Notes: generated from the sequence alone by a model not told the origin. DNA of 64,000 bases from Locusta migratoria (GCA_026315105.1 CM048745.1:540034758-540098757), one strand, 5' to 3'; counted from the first letter of the stretch, positions 1-10,087 are shown. Made by a program: numbers and translations.

Positions 1-107
1 GGGTCCTGATTTACCGTATCTCGTTACGATTATCATTCTCCCTGGGTACATGTGAGTCAACAATATATCGAAATTTCGTAAGTTGATTTCGCCGCAATGA
101 TAAACAA

Positions 108-232
108 TTTTAAAGATATTCAACTGAAGTAGAGGCACGAATTAAATTTTTTATGTCGCGGATGGGATTCGAACCCAGGACCTCTTGCTTACTAGGCAGA
201 CGCCATAACCACCAGGCCGCCGAGACCAGTGC
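108..232 (-). repeat. tRNA(Thr)-like SINE head, minus copy
   Basis: On the minus strand the sequence folds as a tRNA-like head. A seven-base acceptor arm pairs with one mismatch, the B box GGTTCGAATCC is perfect, and the anticodon loop CTAGTAA would read AGT (Thr). It continues into an AT-rich body containing the string GCCTCTACTTCA on the reverse strand. That body recurs in the opposite orientation near 650-690, so this is a dispersed tRNA-derived repeat and not a functional tRNA gene. The anticodon stem is mispaired. Confidence 0.6.
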
Positions 233-384
233 AGGGGGCACGTGCCCCAAGACCGTCCGTGCAGCCACCATATCCATTAAGTCTCGTAGGCTGTGGTAAC
301 AAGAAAGAGACAGCGTGGCGAATGGAGATTTGGGTGTGGCGGGAGACGTGCAGGGAAGAGTCCTCTGCAATCGGGCTGGTCACT

Positions 385-520
385 GCGTCCTCGGTGGCGG
401 AGTGGTCAACGCATCTGCCTAGTAAGCCGGAGATCCCGGGTTCGAATCCCGACGGGCACAAATTTTCATTCGCCGCACTTTGGTATTCCATCTAAACCTA
501 TTACAGTGAAGTCATAATTG
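385..520 (+). repeat. tRNA(Thr)-like SINE head, plus copy
   Basis: A second tRNA-like head with box A region GTGGCGGAGTGG, the same CTAGTAA anticodon loop as the neighbouring minus-strand copy, and box B GGTTCGAATCC. The acceptor stem ends GGGCACA. It runs into a non-tRNA body (ATTTTCATTCGCCGCACTTT). A genuine tRNA would end at the acceptor, so I call it a SINE or tRNA-derived retroposon. Short ORFs across it are artefacts of the tRNA-like sequence. Confidence 0.6.
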
Positions 521-599
521 ATCGCAAATTGCGATTTATTTCATTAAATGGACGCTGTAACATCGTCAAAAATATATAATTGAAATTTTAAGAAAGTTG

Positions 600-690
600 T
601 TATGACGTCTGCCTAGGAATCAGGAGGTTCCAGGTTCGTATCCCAGTCGCGACATAAATTTTAATTCAATGCCTCTACTTCAATTTAATA
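600..690 (+). repeat. 3' half of tRNA-like SINE
   Basis: This is the 3' half of the same tRNA-like unit (GTCTGCCTAGGAATCAGGAGG, then a mutated B box GGTTCGTATCCC). It is followed by an AT-rich tail containing GCCTCTACTTCA. The tail is the reverse complement of 110-165, so 108-690 is bracketed by inverted copies of one element. Confidence 0.55.
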
Positions 691-1124
691 TATTTAATAG
701 ATGTCGTGACAAAATATGTCACTGCACGTTGTTTATTGATATTTATAAACGAGTTTGTTGTAATGATTCCAACCGTGTATCATTTGCTTAGCACTCTGTC
801 CCCTGTATCTCGTAAATACAAAACAAGCTGCCCTTGTTTACACTCTTTAGATGTGTTAAGTCAATCTTATAAGGAAGCAACACTGCGCAATAATACTCCA
901 AAAGGGCACGAACACCTGTAGTGTAAGCACTCTCGTTACTAGTTTAGTACGATGAACGGATGAGATGTTATTGGTTTTGCCCAGACATCTAGAACATCTC
1001 TTTCTCTGTAGCTATGTTAAACGAAGTCGGAATGACAAACAAGCCCTAGCGGCTAGGCAAATAATGCGAATTCATTTTGCAAAAGATTTTAGATTGCTTT
1101 TAAATTATCAAAATAAAATGACTG

Positions 1125-1290
1125 TAGACCTATTGGACCATACTGCATTGGTCATCAGTCCCTAGACTTTCGAACTACTTAAATTAATTTGCGCTAAAGA
1201 CAACACACGCATCCATACCCGGGACGCGAATCTCCTGCGGGGGCGATCGCCCAGTCCGTAGCATAATGCCACTACCGCGCGGCGGCTGAA
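1125..1290 (-). repeat. SINE type B, degraded
   Basis: Antisense copy of a tRNA-derived SINE. The body GGTCATCAGTCCCTAGAC and the spacer AAGACAACACACGCATCCAT are recognisable, followed by a mutated B box and tRNA-like head. It belongs to the subfamily whose body has ACACAC before the head (type B here). The outer TTTGAACA tail is lost. Confidence 0.65.
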
Positions 1291-1561
1291 ATTAATATTC
1301 AGTAAAATTCACCGTTCAGATTTTATTCGCATTTTGAGTGCAAAAGAAACTTTTCCCTTTAGATTATTGAAGCGCGACACTTTTACCCATATTCTTGTAC
1401 GAATCCCTTCAAATTTTGCACAAAGTTAGACAAATAGATAAAGTAAAAATTAATTTTTAACCGTCATCGAGATATGTGGTTTAAATATGAGGTGAAATTA
1501 CCATGCCATTTTAGACCGGAGTTGGCGAACAGTCATATTGTGGGAAGACATTAATTCCTTT

Positions 1562-1712
1562 CGATGCGCGAGGCCGTTCCCTTTCGGGGGTTCGAATCTT
1601 CCCTCGGGCATGTTTGTGCTATCTTTAGTATAAGTTAGTTCATAAGTTGTTTGTAAGTTTAGGGACTGATGATCCCGCATTTAAGTCCCATAAGCTCAAC
1701 AAACATTTGAAT
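1562..1712 (+). repeat. SINE type A, 5'-truncated
   Basis: Plus-strand SINE that begins inside the head (ATGCGCGAGGCCGTTCC). It keeps box B GGTTCGAATCT and runs through the conserved body (GTTTGTAAGTTTAGGGACTG) to the AAACATTTGAA tail. The head wording matches the copies at 55315 and 59422, so these three form one subfamily distinct from the GCCGGCCGCGG-headed copies. Confidence 0.8.
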
Positions 1713-3600
1713 TCCTCTTACAGATGATGTCAATTGGGCTGAAAAAATTGCTCAACTAACAGCATTATTTTATGTGCACCCTTTGGATTTTATGTTACTT
1801 GAAGAAAACCTCCTTCTGTGACAGGGTTTTCAAGGACGTCGCTTTTACACTTTAAACACGAACGAATCGGCTGTAACTTTGCACGAAGGTAGATGAATAG
1901 ACAAAACTCAAAACCAATTATCTTATAAAATAATAAGTTGTCGACATATCATGGTTTAAAAGGCGAAATAAAGTTACTATACGCTAACAGTCGTCGAACA
2001 TCAAGGCAATGGTGCCCATTAAACGTGACAGTATTTTGCCAGTTAATTATTATTCGTTGTCTCTACACTAATTCCAGTGAGGTTTTTAAGAAAACGCCGT
2101 AATTAATCGAAAATGCATTTATTCAACTTTTCGATAATAAATTTTGACTCACAACACATGTCGACTATTACAAAAATCATCAGTGGTAGAATCAAAATTT
2201 GGGGTCGGTATGAAAATGCTGTTATTTCAGCACGGTGAAAATGTTCTAGCAAAGACTTAAAAAACGGACCGATGACCACTGAAGTTAAGTACCATAATTT
2301 TACAAACATAAAGACGTAAAATAGGAGAACTGGCTTCCCAACATATTTCAGCATCTGAAATATTTAAATCAAATATCTTGACATGTGCTAAACATACATA
2401 GAAGTTCTATTTTATATGCATTTGTTATGTTATTATTTATACATTATACATTTATAAATTGATAACACAAATATTTAGCATTAAAACCAGTTGCCAACCT
2501 ACAGTCATAATTAATGCTTCTACAAATCTCTTATGAAGTAATACTAATTTTTAAATGTATAAAATATAAACAATAATGTGTATAAAATAGAATACTTTTG
2601 TATGTATAGAACATCTTTGTAATATGTAAGTAGAAAATCTTCTGTAGGTCTGAGTTGTTATGACTTCACAATGTGCTACAAAACAAGCAGCGTCTATAAT
2701 GATGGTTATTCATGCCTGTAAATGTACTACAAAGCAGGCAATGAATATATCTACTGCTGAACCAGACATCTTTTTGCGGCACTGTTAATCAGTAAGTTTA
2801 TTGTTCAATATTCTTAATTCTGTAAACCTATATTTGAAATGTACCAATTTGTTACCATTCATATTTGGTCATGACAGGCCCAGAATTCTTTAATAGAATG
2901 TGAAATGCTAGTGAGGCAACTGAAGATAAGCACTCAGACCTCGAATTGATCGTGCATTAATAAATCACGATATTGGTAACTGAAAGTGAGTTTTTTTATT
3001 TTACAAATAGCTTAACAATGATTGTCAATGTTTGATACAATTTGTATTTTTTCTTCTTTTTTTTAATTACATACTTTAGAACTACATTTCGACAGGCCAT
3101 ATAACATTAAATATATCTGGATGTCAGTGTACGACATGTAGTCCAATAACCATAGTTCAACTGTGGTCACTGATGTTTATGGCGTTGTTTGATATGGATT
3201 TCTCTCTTTTGTTTGAAACTTTGAACTTACACCCATTCTGTAATCACTGAACATTTTTACTTGTTCGTGTACCGTAGTTTCTGCGGCGGAGATTTGGGAT
3301 TATCGTTGGTTTGTTATGCAGTCATATAAATTGTTTGACGCTCCTCAAGATGCAATTTGCAGCCATCTAAACGTGTTTACGGTATTCATCCTTTGGCTCC
3401 CATTTACATTTTTACCCCTCACACCTTTTTTATTAGTAAACTGACGATTGCTTCCTGCCTCAGAACGTCTTAGCATCTGAAGCTTTGTATTAGTAAAGTT
3501 GTGGCGTATGTTTTACCCCCAGTTCGAATCAGTGCTTCGCCATTAATTATTCAGTATAGCAGTCTAAATGTCAATGTTAATCTGTACCATTACATTTCGT
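1713..3600. other. No recognisable gene; AT-rich intergenic DNA
   Basis: About 1.9 kb of AT-rich sequence. The longest ORF is 83 codons on the minus strand, with no family I recognise. A weak hammerhead-like string (CTGAAGA followed by ATTGATCGTGCATTAATAAA) lies near 2921-2965 but its stem is not preserved. Around 3420-3480 there are faint traces of the antisense LINE that becomes clear just downstream. Confidence 0.4.
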
Positions 3601-3639
3601 TTTATTTATTCTGCTGCTCAAATTAAACTCATTTAATAC

Positions 3640-3990
3640 TTTTAGTGTTTCATTTCCTAATGTAATTACCTAAACGTCGACTGATTTAATTAGTCTGGAT
3701 ACCATTACTCTTTATTACCATTTCGTCTAATCTATCCATTTCGCTCCGCTGCGCTTCCAAGTCCTTTACTGTCTCTGACACAATTACTTTATCGGAGAAT
3801 CGTAAAGTTTTTATTTCTCGTTCCTGAACTTCAGCTACGTTCTCAAATTTTCCCATACTTTGCCTCGGAATAGCATCGGGGAGAGTTTACAAGTCTTCTT
3901 TCTACCTCTCATACTCTGTATGACTCGAACTTTCGACTCCCTTTGCATTATTCTCACGTACCTTCTGAATTTCAAGTATTCCGATCCATT
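3640..3990 (-). mobile_element. LINE reverse-transcriptase fragment (family L1a), antisense
   Basis: Degenerate antisense copy of the non-LTR retrotransposon seen much better at 22446-23282. The diagnostic stretch is the antisense of the RT catalytic region, where TCTCTGACACAATTACTTTATC corresponds to TCTCTGACAGAATTACTACGTC in the better copy. It is followed by the antisense of the segment upstream of the catalytic motif. Stops and indels are frequent, so it is long dead. Confidence 0.6.
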
Positions 3991-4261
3991 AGCCCCGGCT
4001 ATGCTGATCGAACGTGTAAAATTTCGTCGGCTGGCAACTGTAGAGGCCAACTGCCGCTGCGCCGTGGGGATTCCATCTCCCGAGGTTCTGCAGTGCGATA
4101 TATTACACGTATGTATGTTACTGCCGAAAATAAAAATTAGTACACCCTCTTTGGATTTTCCAAATCAGTCAAGATTTATTGTTGAAATAGTGCATATGGA
4201 GTACATTTATTGGTCAATAGCTCAAGCTGTACTGAAGTACCAAGTGTCAATCCACGCTGAA

Positions 4262-4456
4262 TGTTCAAATGTTTGTAGAACTTATGGGACTTAACTACGG
4301 GGTCATCAGTCCCTAAACTTACAAACTACTTATGAACTAGCTAAGACTAAGGACGGCGCAAATATCCATGCCCGAGGGGGCATTCGAACCCCCGACCGTA
4401 GTGGCCGTGCAGACCGTGACTGAATTGCCTCAATCCCCTCGGCCACCGCGGCCGGC
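4262..4456 (-). repeat. SINE type A, full length with 13-bp TSD
   Basis: Complete antisense SINE. It starts from the 3' tail (TGTTCAAATGTTTG) and runs through the body to a tRNA-like head ending CCGCGGCCGGC. It is flanked by a perfect 13-bp TSD, AATCCACGCTGAA, at 4249-4261 and 4457-4469. This copy fixes the ends of the family at about 195 bp, from GCCGGCCGCGG at the 5' end to AAACATTTGAACA at the 3' end. Mobilisation was presumably by a LINE in trans. Confidence 0.95.
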
Positions 4457-4469
4457 AATCCACGCTGAA

Positions 4470-5100
4470 GCATCCATATTAGTACGCTATGTAGCTTCCA
4501 TTGGAGGCAATGCAGGCGTTGTTTCTGACATCCATTCGAGCATACGAATTATTCCACGCTTGCTCGACGTGTTCGCACAGTTCTGCTAGAGTTGTGGGTT
4601 GACTACCCGCATGTGTAAGTTGTCGTCCCATCGTATCGCACACGTTTTCGATTTAAGACAAGTCTGTAGATCAAACTCGACGCGAAAGTTGCTACGCGTC
4701 ATGAAGAGTACATTGAATTTCAGGCGCAATGAGTGGGCGACCCTCCCACGTGTCGCCACCTTATCGTAGGCACCTTCAGTGCCGGGCGGGAGGGTTTGCG
4801 TGCTTCGTTGAAGGCGAGAGCTGTGCCGGCGCTAGCGTACCTACTGGCAGAGTAAGGCAAGGATGTGCACCCTCACCAACCCTCTTTAATTATTATTATC
4901 GTTAATTCCCCATTCAGGAGAGAGTTTAAACACAATCAATTTTCTTGGCACTTTTTTTTGTCTCTTTGTTTCTCTTCCCAAAAACCTCTCATATAGTCAC
5001 CGTGTTTCTTCTTCCTCTCATCTGTCCACTTTTTCCTGGTTTCTTCTCTTTTGGTGGTTCTTCAAATTTCTGTTTCCTGATTTTTTTCTCTGTATTTTCT
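4470..5100. other. No recognisable gene
   Basis: Unassigned sequence. From about 4920 to 5110 it becomes very pyrimidine-rich on the plus strand, leading into an antisense LINE fragment. No coding or RNA feature could be supported. Confidence 0.4.
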
Positions 5101-5107
5101 CTGTTTA

Positions 5108-5500
5108 TTATTTCTTCTGTAGCGATATTTGGTTTTTGAAGTCTTCCATGGTTTCCTTTGCCCAGTTACTTTTTATCGTATTACTGATCACAGTGTTAAA
5201 AATCTTCTTGATCAGCCTATTTCCATTCATCCTATAAATGTGGCCACAGAATTTTGCTCTTCTTTTTCTGATGTAATTGTCTCTGCCTGTTTGTACAGTT
5301 CTTTTGTTGGTCTCATAATCCAGATGACCTGTTTCCAAACTGGCCCATAGATTTTCCTTAGAATTTTCATCTCTTGCTTTTCCTTGATTTTTGTTCTTCC
5401 TCTGCTTACTGTCGTTTCTGCAGTCTGGTAAGAATGCTGTTTTGTAATGTCTTTAATATAAACATTCATTTCATTCTTCATATATGGAAGCTTAAAGTAA
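5108..5500 (-). mobile_element. LINE 3' coding end (family L3), antisense, frameshifted
   Basis: Two overlapping minus-strand frames encode pieces of a non-LTR polymerase C-terminal region. The first has EKQEMKILRKIYGPV and RPTKELYKQAETIT; the second has RRAKFCGHIYRMNGNRL and a following DFKNQ segment. This order is the usual region downstream of the RT domain in LINE ORF2 proteins. A frameshift near 5230 separates the halves. The copy abuts a plus-strand copy of a similar LINE at about 5500, head to head. Confidence 0.7.
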
Positions 5501-6165
5501 ACAAAGGAATTAATATATCGAATCAGCAATACCTGAATGTGCTTCTATTTGCAGATAACATCGTTATTATTCAAAAGAATGAAGACGACCTACGATCAGT
5601 GTACCAGCTGAACGAAATATGCCAGAAATATAACATTAAAATTTCTAGTAATAAAACTAAAATAATGTTTTTAATAAACTAAAATAATGTCTTTAATAAA
5701 TACCCAATCGTATCAAAAAATTGTCTTGGATAATTCACCTTTGGAAACAAATGTCTCATATCTCATAGTTAGGCTGTTATATAAGTTTCGGTTTTGATTC
5801 CGACATTGAAAACAAATTACAAAAATTCCAAGCTGTTTGTGGTACCATAAACAGAATAGTTGACCATAAAGTATAAAAAGAGAGTATTTTAAAATTCTGT
5901 AAAGTTATGGCAGTTCCGGCAATACCCTTTGGAAGCAAAAGCTGGGTTGACAACAGAAAAGAATTAAATTTTTTTCAGTATGAACGAGAAAATTGAACAA
6001 TATCGAGAAAATAGGAGACTACACCTTCTTAGAATGCTAGAAAACAGAATCCCCCAGGTCCTGAAATACAAACCGAATGATGAAAGATATTGGAAGACCT
6101 CGGAAAAAAGGGAATTAGAAACAGCCATCAGTCTTGAAAGTATGATGATGATGGTGATGAGTGGG
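5501..6165 (+). mobile_element. LINE 3' region (family L3), plus strand
   Basis: The plus frame at 5500-5682 reads YLNVLLFADNIVIIQKNEDD then a KISSNKTKIMFL motif. This is RT motif C (FADD, here FADN) and the thumb region. It continues out of frame to 5980-6120, where NEKIEQYRENRRLHLLRML matches the LINE C-terminal region. The element ends in a short ATGATGATGATGGTGATGA tail at 6140-6160, typical of microsatellite-tailed LINEs. The DD-to-DN change and several stops make it inactive. Confidence 0.75.
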
Positions 6166-6194
6166 CGAGCATTATCCAGTTGGTACAACACATC

Positions 6195-6860
6195 ATATTT
6201 TCAAGAATGGCCAAAGTAAGATTCTTACAAGTTGTGCACGTAACGAGCGCTGGTCACCGTTCCCTTCACAAACAACAAAGGCGTTGAGGTGATGTGAGGT
6301 GTGGTGCCTCAGACCATAAGACTGGCCTGAGGTGGGGGCCAATGTGTCTTGGACTAATGTAGTTTCTCGAGACAGCACCTGGCAGGTCTACTTCGTAAGC
6401 GTAAACGACCCTCGCTTGCTTACTAGCATAATCTGATCTCATCGCTGAAGACCACGGCCCGACGTTGTATCTTCAAGGTGATTCTCTGACGGCAACAGTT
6501 GAAAGGTGAGCCTCGATGCTGTGGTGTGAGTGGAATATCCCCGACTGTGTTCGTGGTCCCACTGCCAGGAACTGGTTGGCAGTTCTGGGATCACAAATCC
6601 TCTTACCTGTGCTGTTGTACTGTCTGTCGCTGCCACCGTTAGCATAAAACGTTCTACGGCGGACATTTGTGTTGCGTGGAGGTCCAGAACCTCGTCTACT
6701 TGTATGACAATGTTCACGTGACTGTTAAAGCCAACAATGTTGCACAACTGAAGCAGCACGTCAATTGTGTGTGACAGTTCTCCGAAATGACCGTCCCAGC
6801 ACTTGGAAGGCCACAATTTGATCCCTTTCAAACACACTAATTTGGAGTGCGAGTTCGTCT
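6195..6860 (-). pseudogene. Tc1-like transposase pseudogene
   Basis: On the minus strand, fragments in shifting frames match a Tc1-type transposase: an N-terminal helix-turn-helix region (FERDQIVAFQVLGRSFRR), GSGPPR-like and GGSDRQ blocks, the CDPRTANQFL and GPRTQSGIF segment, then IRRRAVVFSDE around the first catalytic Asp. The middle ORF (6439-6837) is in the wrong frame for much of this, which shows multiple indels. The C-terminal half is missing at the low-coordinate side. There is no intact terminal repeat. Confidence 0.65.
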
Positions 6861-7164
6861 GTTTGCTTCACACGTTGGTATCATACTGAGCCTCATGGCT
6901 ATGACAATTTCCTATAAACGGGTACATGAAGATGGTGCTCTGACATCTATATCACTATGTTATCTATTGGCGAATGACGTTTGAAACCATTGGAAGTACT
7001 AGAGTTGGAACTTACATAGTGGCAACTCTGCTGTGGAGACACTATGCAATGGAATGTTCTATTGTCGCTGATAGCACACGTTGTCGACATACCCACTTTA
7101 TCTCGCCCGTCCCACATCACAGGCATGCGCACAATCGAGGGAAACACAGTTACTTGTGAGCGAG

Positions 7165-8195
7165 CGGTCTAATATAATGGTGTCACTATGTTTTAGAAAC
7201 AGGAACAACGGTTTGGGATCCATATTGAATGTGCCACAGGTCGTACAGCACGACAGTGTCATCAAGGCATTCAAGAGGCGCGCGGAGAATCGGCATTACC
7301 GTACAGAACAGGGATACTTTGGGTAAAAGCCTTCAACGAAGGTCGACACACCGTGACAGACATGAATTGGGCAGGTCACCCTAGCGACTCGGAAGAAGAA
7401 GATCATACTCTTGCCGCGTTAGAGGCCAGTGATCGACGCCAGACGATTCGTGAATTCGCCCACGAAACCGGATTAGCGCATACGACTGTGCTTCACATCC
7501 TGAAGGAACGCCTGGGCATGCGAAAAATTGCATCACGATGGGTTCCGCATGAATTGACGGAAATCAGAAATGGATGCCTTACGACGTACTTCGAGCGCTA
7601 TACGCGCGACGGAGAGGCTTTCTTACGCCATATCGTAACACTGGATGAGACATAGGCCACATCGTACGAGCCAAAACTGACATGCCAATCCAGCGAATTG
7701 TGTCATTGTGGGTCACCGCAAAAGTCGAAAGTGAGTCAGAGCCACAGTATGGTGAACGTTACGGTGATTCTCGTGTACGATTGTGATGGTGTTATCTTAA
7801 CGAATTACGTTACTCCACGGCAGATCGACAACGCACAGTACTACTGTTCGTTTTAGAAGCGTCAACAGCGACCAGCTTTGCGAAAAAAGCGCAACCCACC
7901 CATCATTTTGCAGGATAAATCGCAGGCGCAAATAGCGGAAGCTGTGGCTGCCCTGTTCGGTCGATGGGACTGGGAAGTACTGTACCATCCACCATACCCT
8001 CCGAATTAAGTCGTTGTGACTTTGATTTGATTCCGAAGATGAAGGAACTACTTCGTGGCATTCGCTTCAGAACTGATTCAGAGATTCGACAGGCAGTATA
8101 GCGCTCCATTGGCACCATCAACAGAATAGGCTCGGCTAACTGGAAACGGGTTCTACATAAGGCTGGTGACTACTTTGAAGGACAGTATTAGTTGC
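7165..8195 (+). pseudogene. mariner-like transposase pseudogene
   Basis: Nearly full-length DD34D-type mariner transposase in decay. The clean frame at 7353-7655 reads RQTIREFAHETGLAHTTVL then KERLGMRKIASRWVPHEL, typical of the second HTH and linker. It then reaches LDET with the expected Trp changed to a TAG stop at 7653-7655. Downstream, ILVYDCDGVILTNYV, a degraded QDKSQAQIAEA in place of HDNARPH, and WEVLYHPPYPPN (stop) mark the catalytic domain. The final ALTGNGFYIRLVT-like stretch approximates the C-terminus. Neither terminal repeat was found, and at least four in-frame stops make it non-functional. Confidence 0.75.
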
Positions 8196-8399
8196 AAACA
8201 TGTAACGTTTTTGTATCGGTTGTGAATAAATAGTTGCCCTCGTACATCAAGTGTCATACTGCAGTCATTGATTCGACGCCTTCTTTCGAGGTGTACTACT
8301 TTTTCCTCGTGGTGTATTTACTCCTTTTCATTAAAGAAACACGAAAAAACAGATCAACTTCAGAGATTAGAGAGGGGAAGTTCATATCCAGAGAACATG

Positions 8400-8673
8400 T
8401 TCATTAATATCTTCTGAAGAAAAGATTAGCATTTGAATCGCCTCTATTCAGCATATATGCCTACGCCAGCAGTCATATGGTTCGCCATGTGCCCTGATAC
8501 ATTGTTCAGTGCGTGATGGCGAAGACGCTTATGCGGCGTTAATGCTGGTGCAGCCATCCTTACTGCATTCACTTGGTTCCAAAGTTCATGTGTGGTTCTT
8601 GCCATTCGGTCGCAGCGTTGCACACGTCGTTTCACCATATGCCGCTCATTTTCGATTGGCGACAAATTTGGTG
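8400..8673 (-). pseudogene. Tc1-like transposase C-terminal fragment
   Basis: Minus-strand ORF with SPIENERHMVKRRVQRC followed by a HELWNQV block. This is the conserved PIEN-(H/W)-M region after the third acidic residue of Tc1 transposases. It covers roughly the last 75 residues. It is cut at its high-coordinate side by the palindromic element that begins at 8674, and no terminal repeat is visible. Confidence 0.7.
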
Positions 8674-8728
8674 ATATTCCTTCAGTAAAAAAAGTTTTGA
8701 TTGCAGATTGTTTTATTCTTTAATTACT

Positions 8729-8761
8729 GACGCGTTTCGCCCTTTAGCAGGGCATCCTCAG
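8729..8761 (-). ncRNA. Hammerhead-ribozyme-like motif, F1 left arm
   Basis: Read on the minus strand: CTGAGGA, T, a 5-bp stem GCCCT/AGGGC with loop GCTAA, GAAA, then CGCGTC. This satisfies the hammerhead core (CUGANGA, stem II, GAAA) and supplies a GUC-type cleavage triplet after a self-complementary ACGCGT. Very short palindromic stem III regions are a known property of hammerheads in Penelope-like retroelements. Activity is not shown. Among the motifs in this window, this one keeps the best core. Confidence 0.6.
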
Positions 8762-8904
8762 ATTATCTGCTTAACAGAAGTTACACAAAATTACAAGGCG
8801 GAATTACAAAACGGGGATAATAGGACAAGGGCTTATTTTGTCCCATTATCCCCATTTTGTAATTGCGCGTTGTAATTTTGTGTAAATTCTGTTACGCAGA
8901 TAAT

Positions 8905-8937
8905 CTGAGGATGATCTGCTGATGGGCGAAACGCGTA
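8905..8937 (+). ncRNA. Hammerhead-ribozyme-like motif, F1 right arm (decayed stem II)
   Basis: Plus-strand partner of the left-arm motif: CTGAGGA, a mutated stem II (GATCT against TGGGC), GAAA and ACGCGTAA. The core bases are kept but stem II has lost pairing. The arms have therefore diverged since duplication, and this copy is probably inactive. Confidence 0.5.
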
Positions 8938-9290
8938 ATTAATTAACGAATAAAACAATCTGCAATCAAGACGGTTTGTTACTGAAGGAATATTTATTCT
9001 CACTGATTGCTGTACACCATGGACTGGAAATCATCTTTGGTGATAAGGCGGGCTAGGATATAAGACTGTCATCAAGAAGGCATGGGGTCGTGTACTGACT
9101 TACTGAAAATAGTGCCTAGGGTGTCTTGCAGTAAGAGTATGGTTCCGAATAGCAGTATGTCATTCATGTAGGTCAAACCGGTCACAGTGCCCCGGGCACG
9201 TTCCAGTTGTGATTTGTAGTTGCACCTGATAGCACTCCACGCCCTAAGGTCTCCAGTTGGCGCTGTGTATCTTGGGTGAATGTGATTAAC

Positions 9291-9453
9291 GAGGAAGGAA
9301 ACTGACCGTGCAGTCTGAAAGGAACCATTACGGTATTTGAGTCTTTTAGGGAATTCGCGGAAAACCTAAATCATGGTAGCCGGAGGCGAGTTTGAACAGC
9401 TGTCTTCTCGAATGCGAGTCCAGTGTATTAATACTGCACCGTCTCGCACGGTT
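9291..9453 (-). repeat. SINE type C, antisense partial
   Basis: Antisense copy of the SINE seen in full at 46623-46879. It begins at GAGGAAGGAAACTGACCGTGC and runs through GGGAATTCGCGGAAAACCTAAATC to a tRNA-like head ending CGTCTCGCACGGT. It lies between two palindromic elements and shows no clear TSD. Confidence 0.75.
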
Positions 9454-9562
9454 GAAGTTGACGAGTAAATCAGATTTTTACTGAGATGTGTGTTAACAGC
9501 CGTAATACACTTTAAAAACATGCATTTTGTCAGTCATCAGTTGTTTATTGTATTTAGAATTT

Positions 9563-9591
9563 TACCGGTTTCGGATATTATCCATCATCGG
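9563..9591 (-). ncRNA. Hammerhead-like motif, F2 left arm
   Basis: On the minus strand: CCGATGA (core CUGAUGA with one change), a stem GGAT/ATCC closed by AAT, GAAA, then the palindrome ACCGGT followed by A, giving a GUA cleavage triplet. The right-arm partner at 9801-9830 keeps the stem but has GACA for GAAA. Confidence 0.5.
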
Positions 9592-9800
9592 AAACGTGTG
9601 TTAAAAATTTACAATCGTGAATTATAGACAAGTCACAGTGAAATATGACATAACCCAGTAGTTTCATCCAGAAGATACTTGCACCATTGTAAGCAGTCTG
9701 TTTAATTTTGTAAGTATCTTCTGGATGAAACTACTAGGTTATGACATATTTCACTGTACCTTGTGTATAATTCATGATTGTAAATTGTTTAACAGACTTT

Positions 9801-9830
9801 TACGATGATGGATAATATCCGACACCGGTA
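9801..9830 (+). ncRNA. Hammerhead-like motif, F2 right arm (degraded)
   Basis: Plus-strand partner: TACGATGATGGATAATATCC then GACACCGGTA. Stem II is intact, but both conserved core boxes carry one substitution each, so it is unlikely to cleave. Confidence 0.4.
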
Positions 9831-10087
9831 AAGTTTTAAATTCAATAAACAGCTGGTGGTTGACTTTATGGAGTTTTTTATAGTGCGTAAATAGTTAAGC
9901 ACTATGTCCGAAGGTTTTCTGAGTCACTTACATTGTTTCAAAGAGAAGCTATGTTGAACATTGATAATTTTAAACGATTACTTTTTATTCATTTTTTCAA
10001 ACAATTTATTATCTATCAGCCAACAGTTGCAATAAATTATTTCAAATATTAGTACATTTTCTGACTGTCGTAAATCGAATATGTCAT

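Larger units (their letters stand above)
8674..8993. repeat. Foldback element F1 with hammerhead-like arms
   Basis: A 320-bp near-perfect inverted repeat centred at about 8834 with a spacer of about 7 bases (GGGCTTA). The arms start ATATTCCTTCAGTAA and end TTACTGAAGGAATAT. Each arm contains the core CTGAGGA, then a stem segment, GAAA, the palindrome ACGCGT, and AATAAA about 20 bases on. The core is on the minus strand at left (8729-8761) and the plus strand at right (8905-8937). No ORF is present. Confidence 0.9.
9529..9864. repeat. Foldback element F2 with hammerhead-like arms
   Basis: Inverted repeat of about 336 bp with arms of about 150 bp. The inner arm ends AAGTATCTTCTGGATGAAAC on both strands, and the unpaired spacer of about 30 bases is GCACCATTGT and following. 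Each arm carries GATGATGGATAATATCC then GAAACCGGTA (GACACCGGTA at right), with CAATAAAC about 20 bases outward. The organisation is the same as F1 but the sequence family differs. Confidence 0.9.

Noticed and set aside
385..460. Possible functional tRNA-Thr gene
   Set aside because: A and B boxes are present but the acceptor and anticodon stems are mispaired, a non-tRNA body follows, and mirror copies lie on both sides. It is a SINE head.
2921..2965. Hammerhead-like string CTGAAGA ... ATTGATCG ... AATAAA
   Set aside because: Stem II does not pair and GAAA is missing one base. Too weak to list as a feature.
6530..6721. Plus-strand ORF near 6.5 kb
   Set aside because: Shadow of the antisense Tc1 transposase relic.
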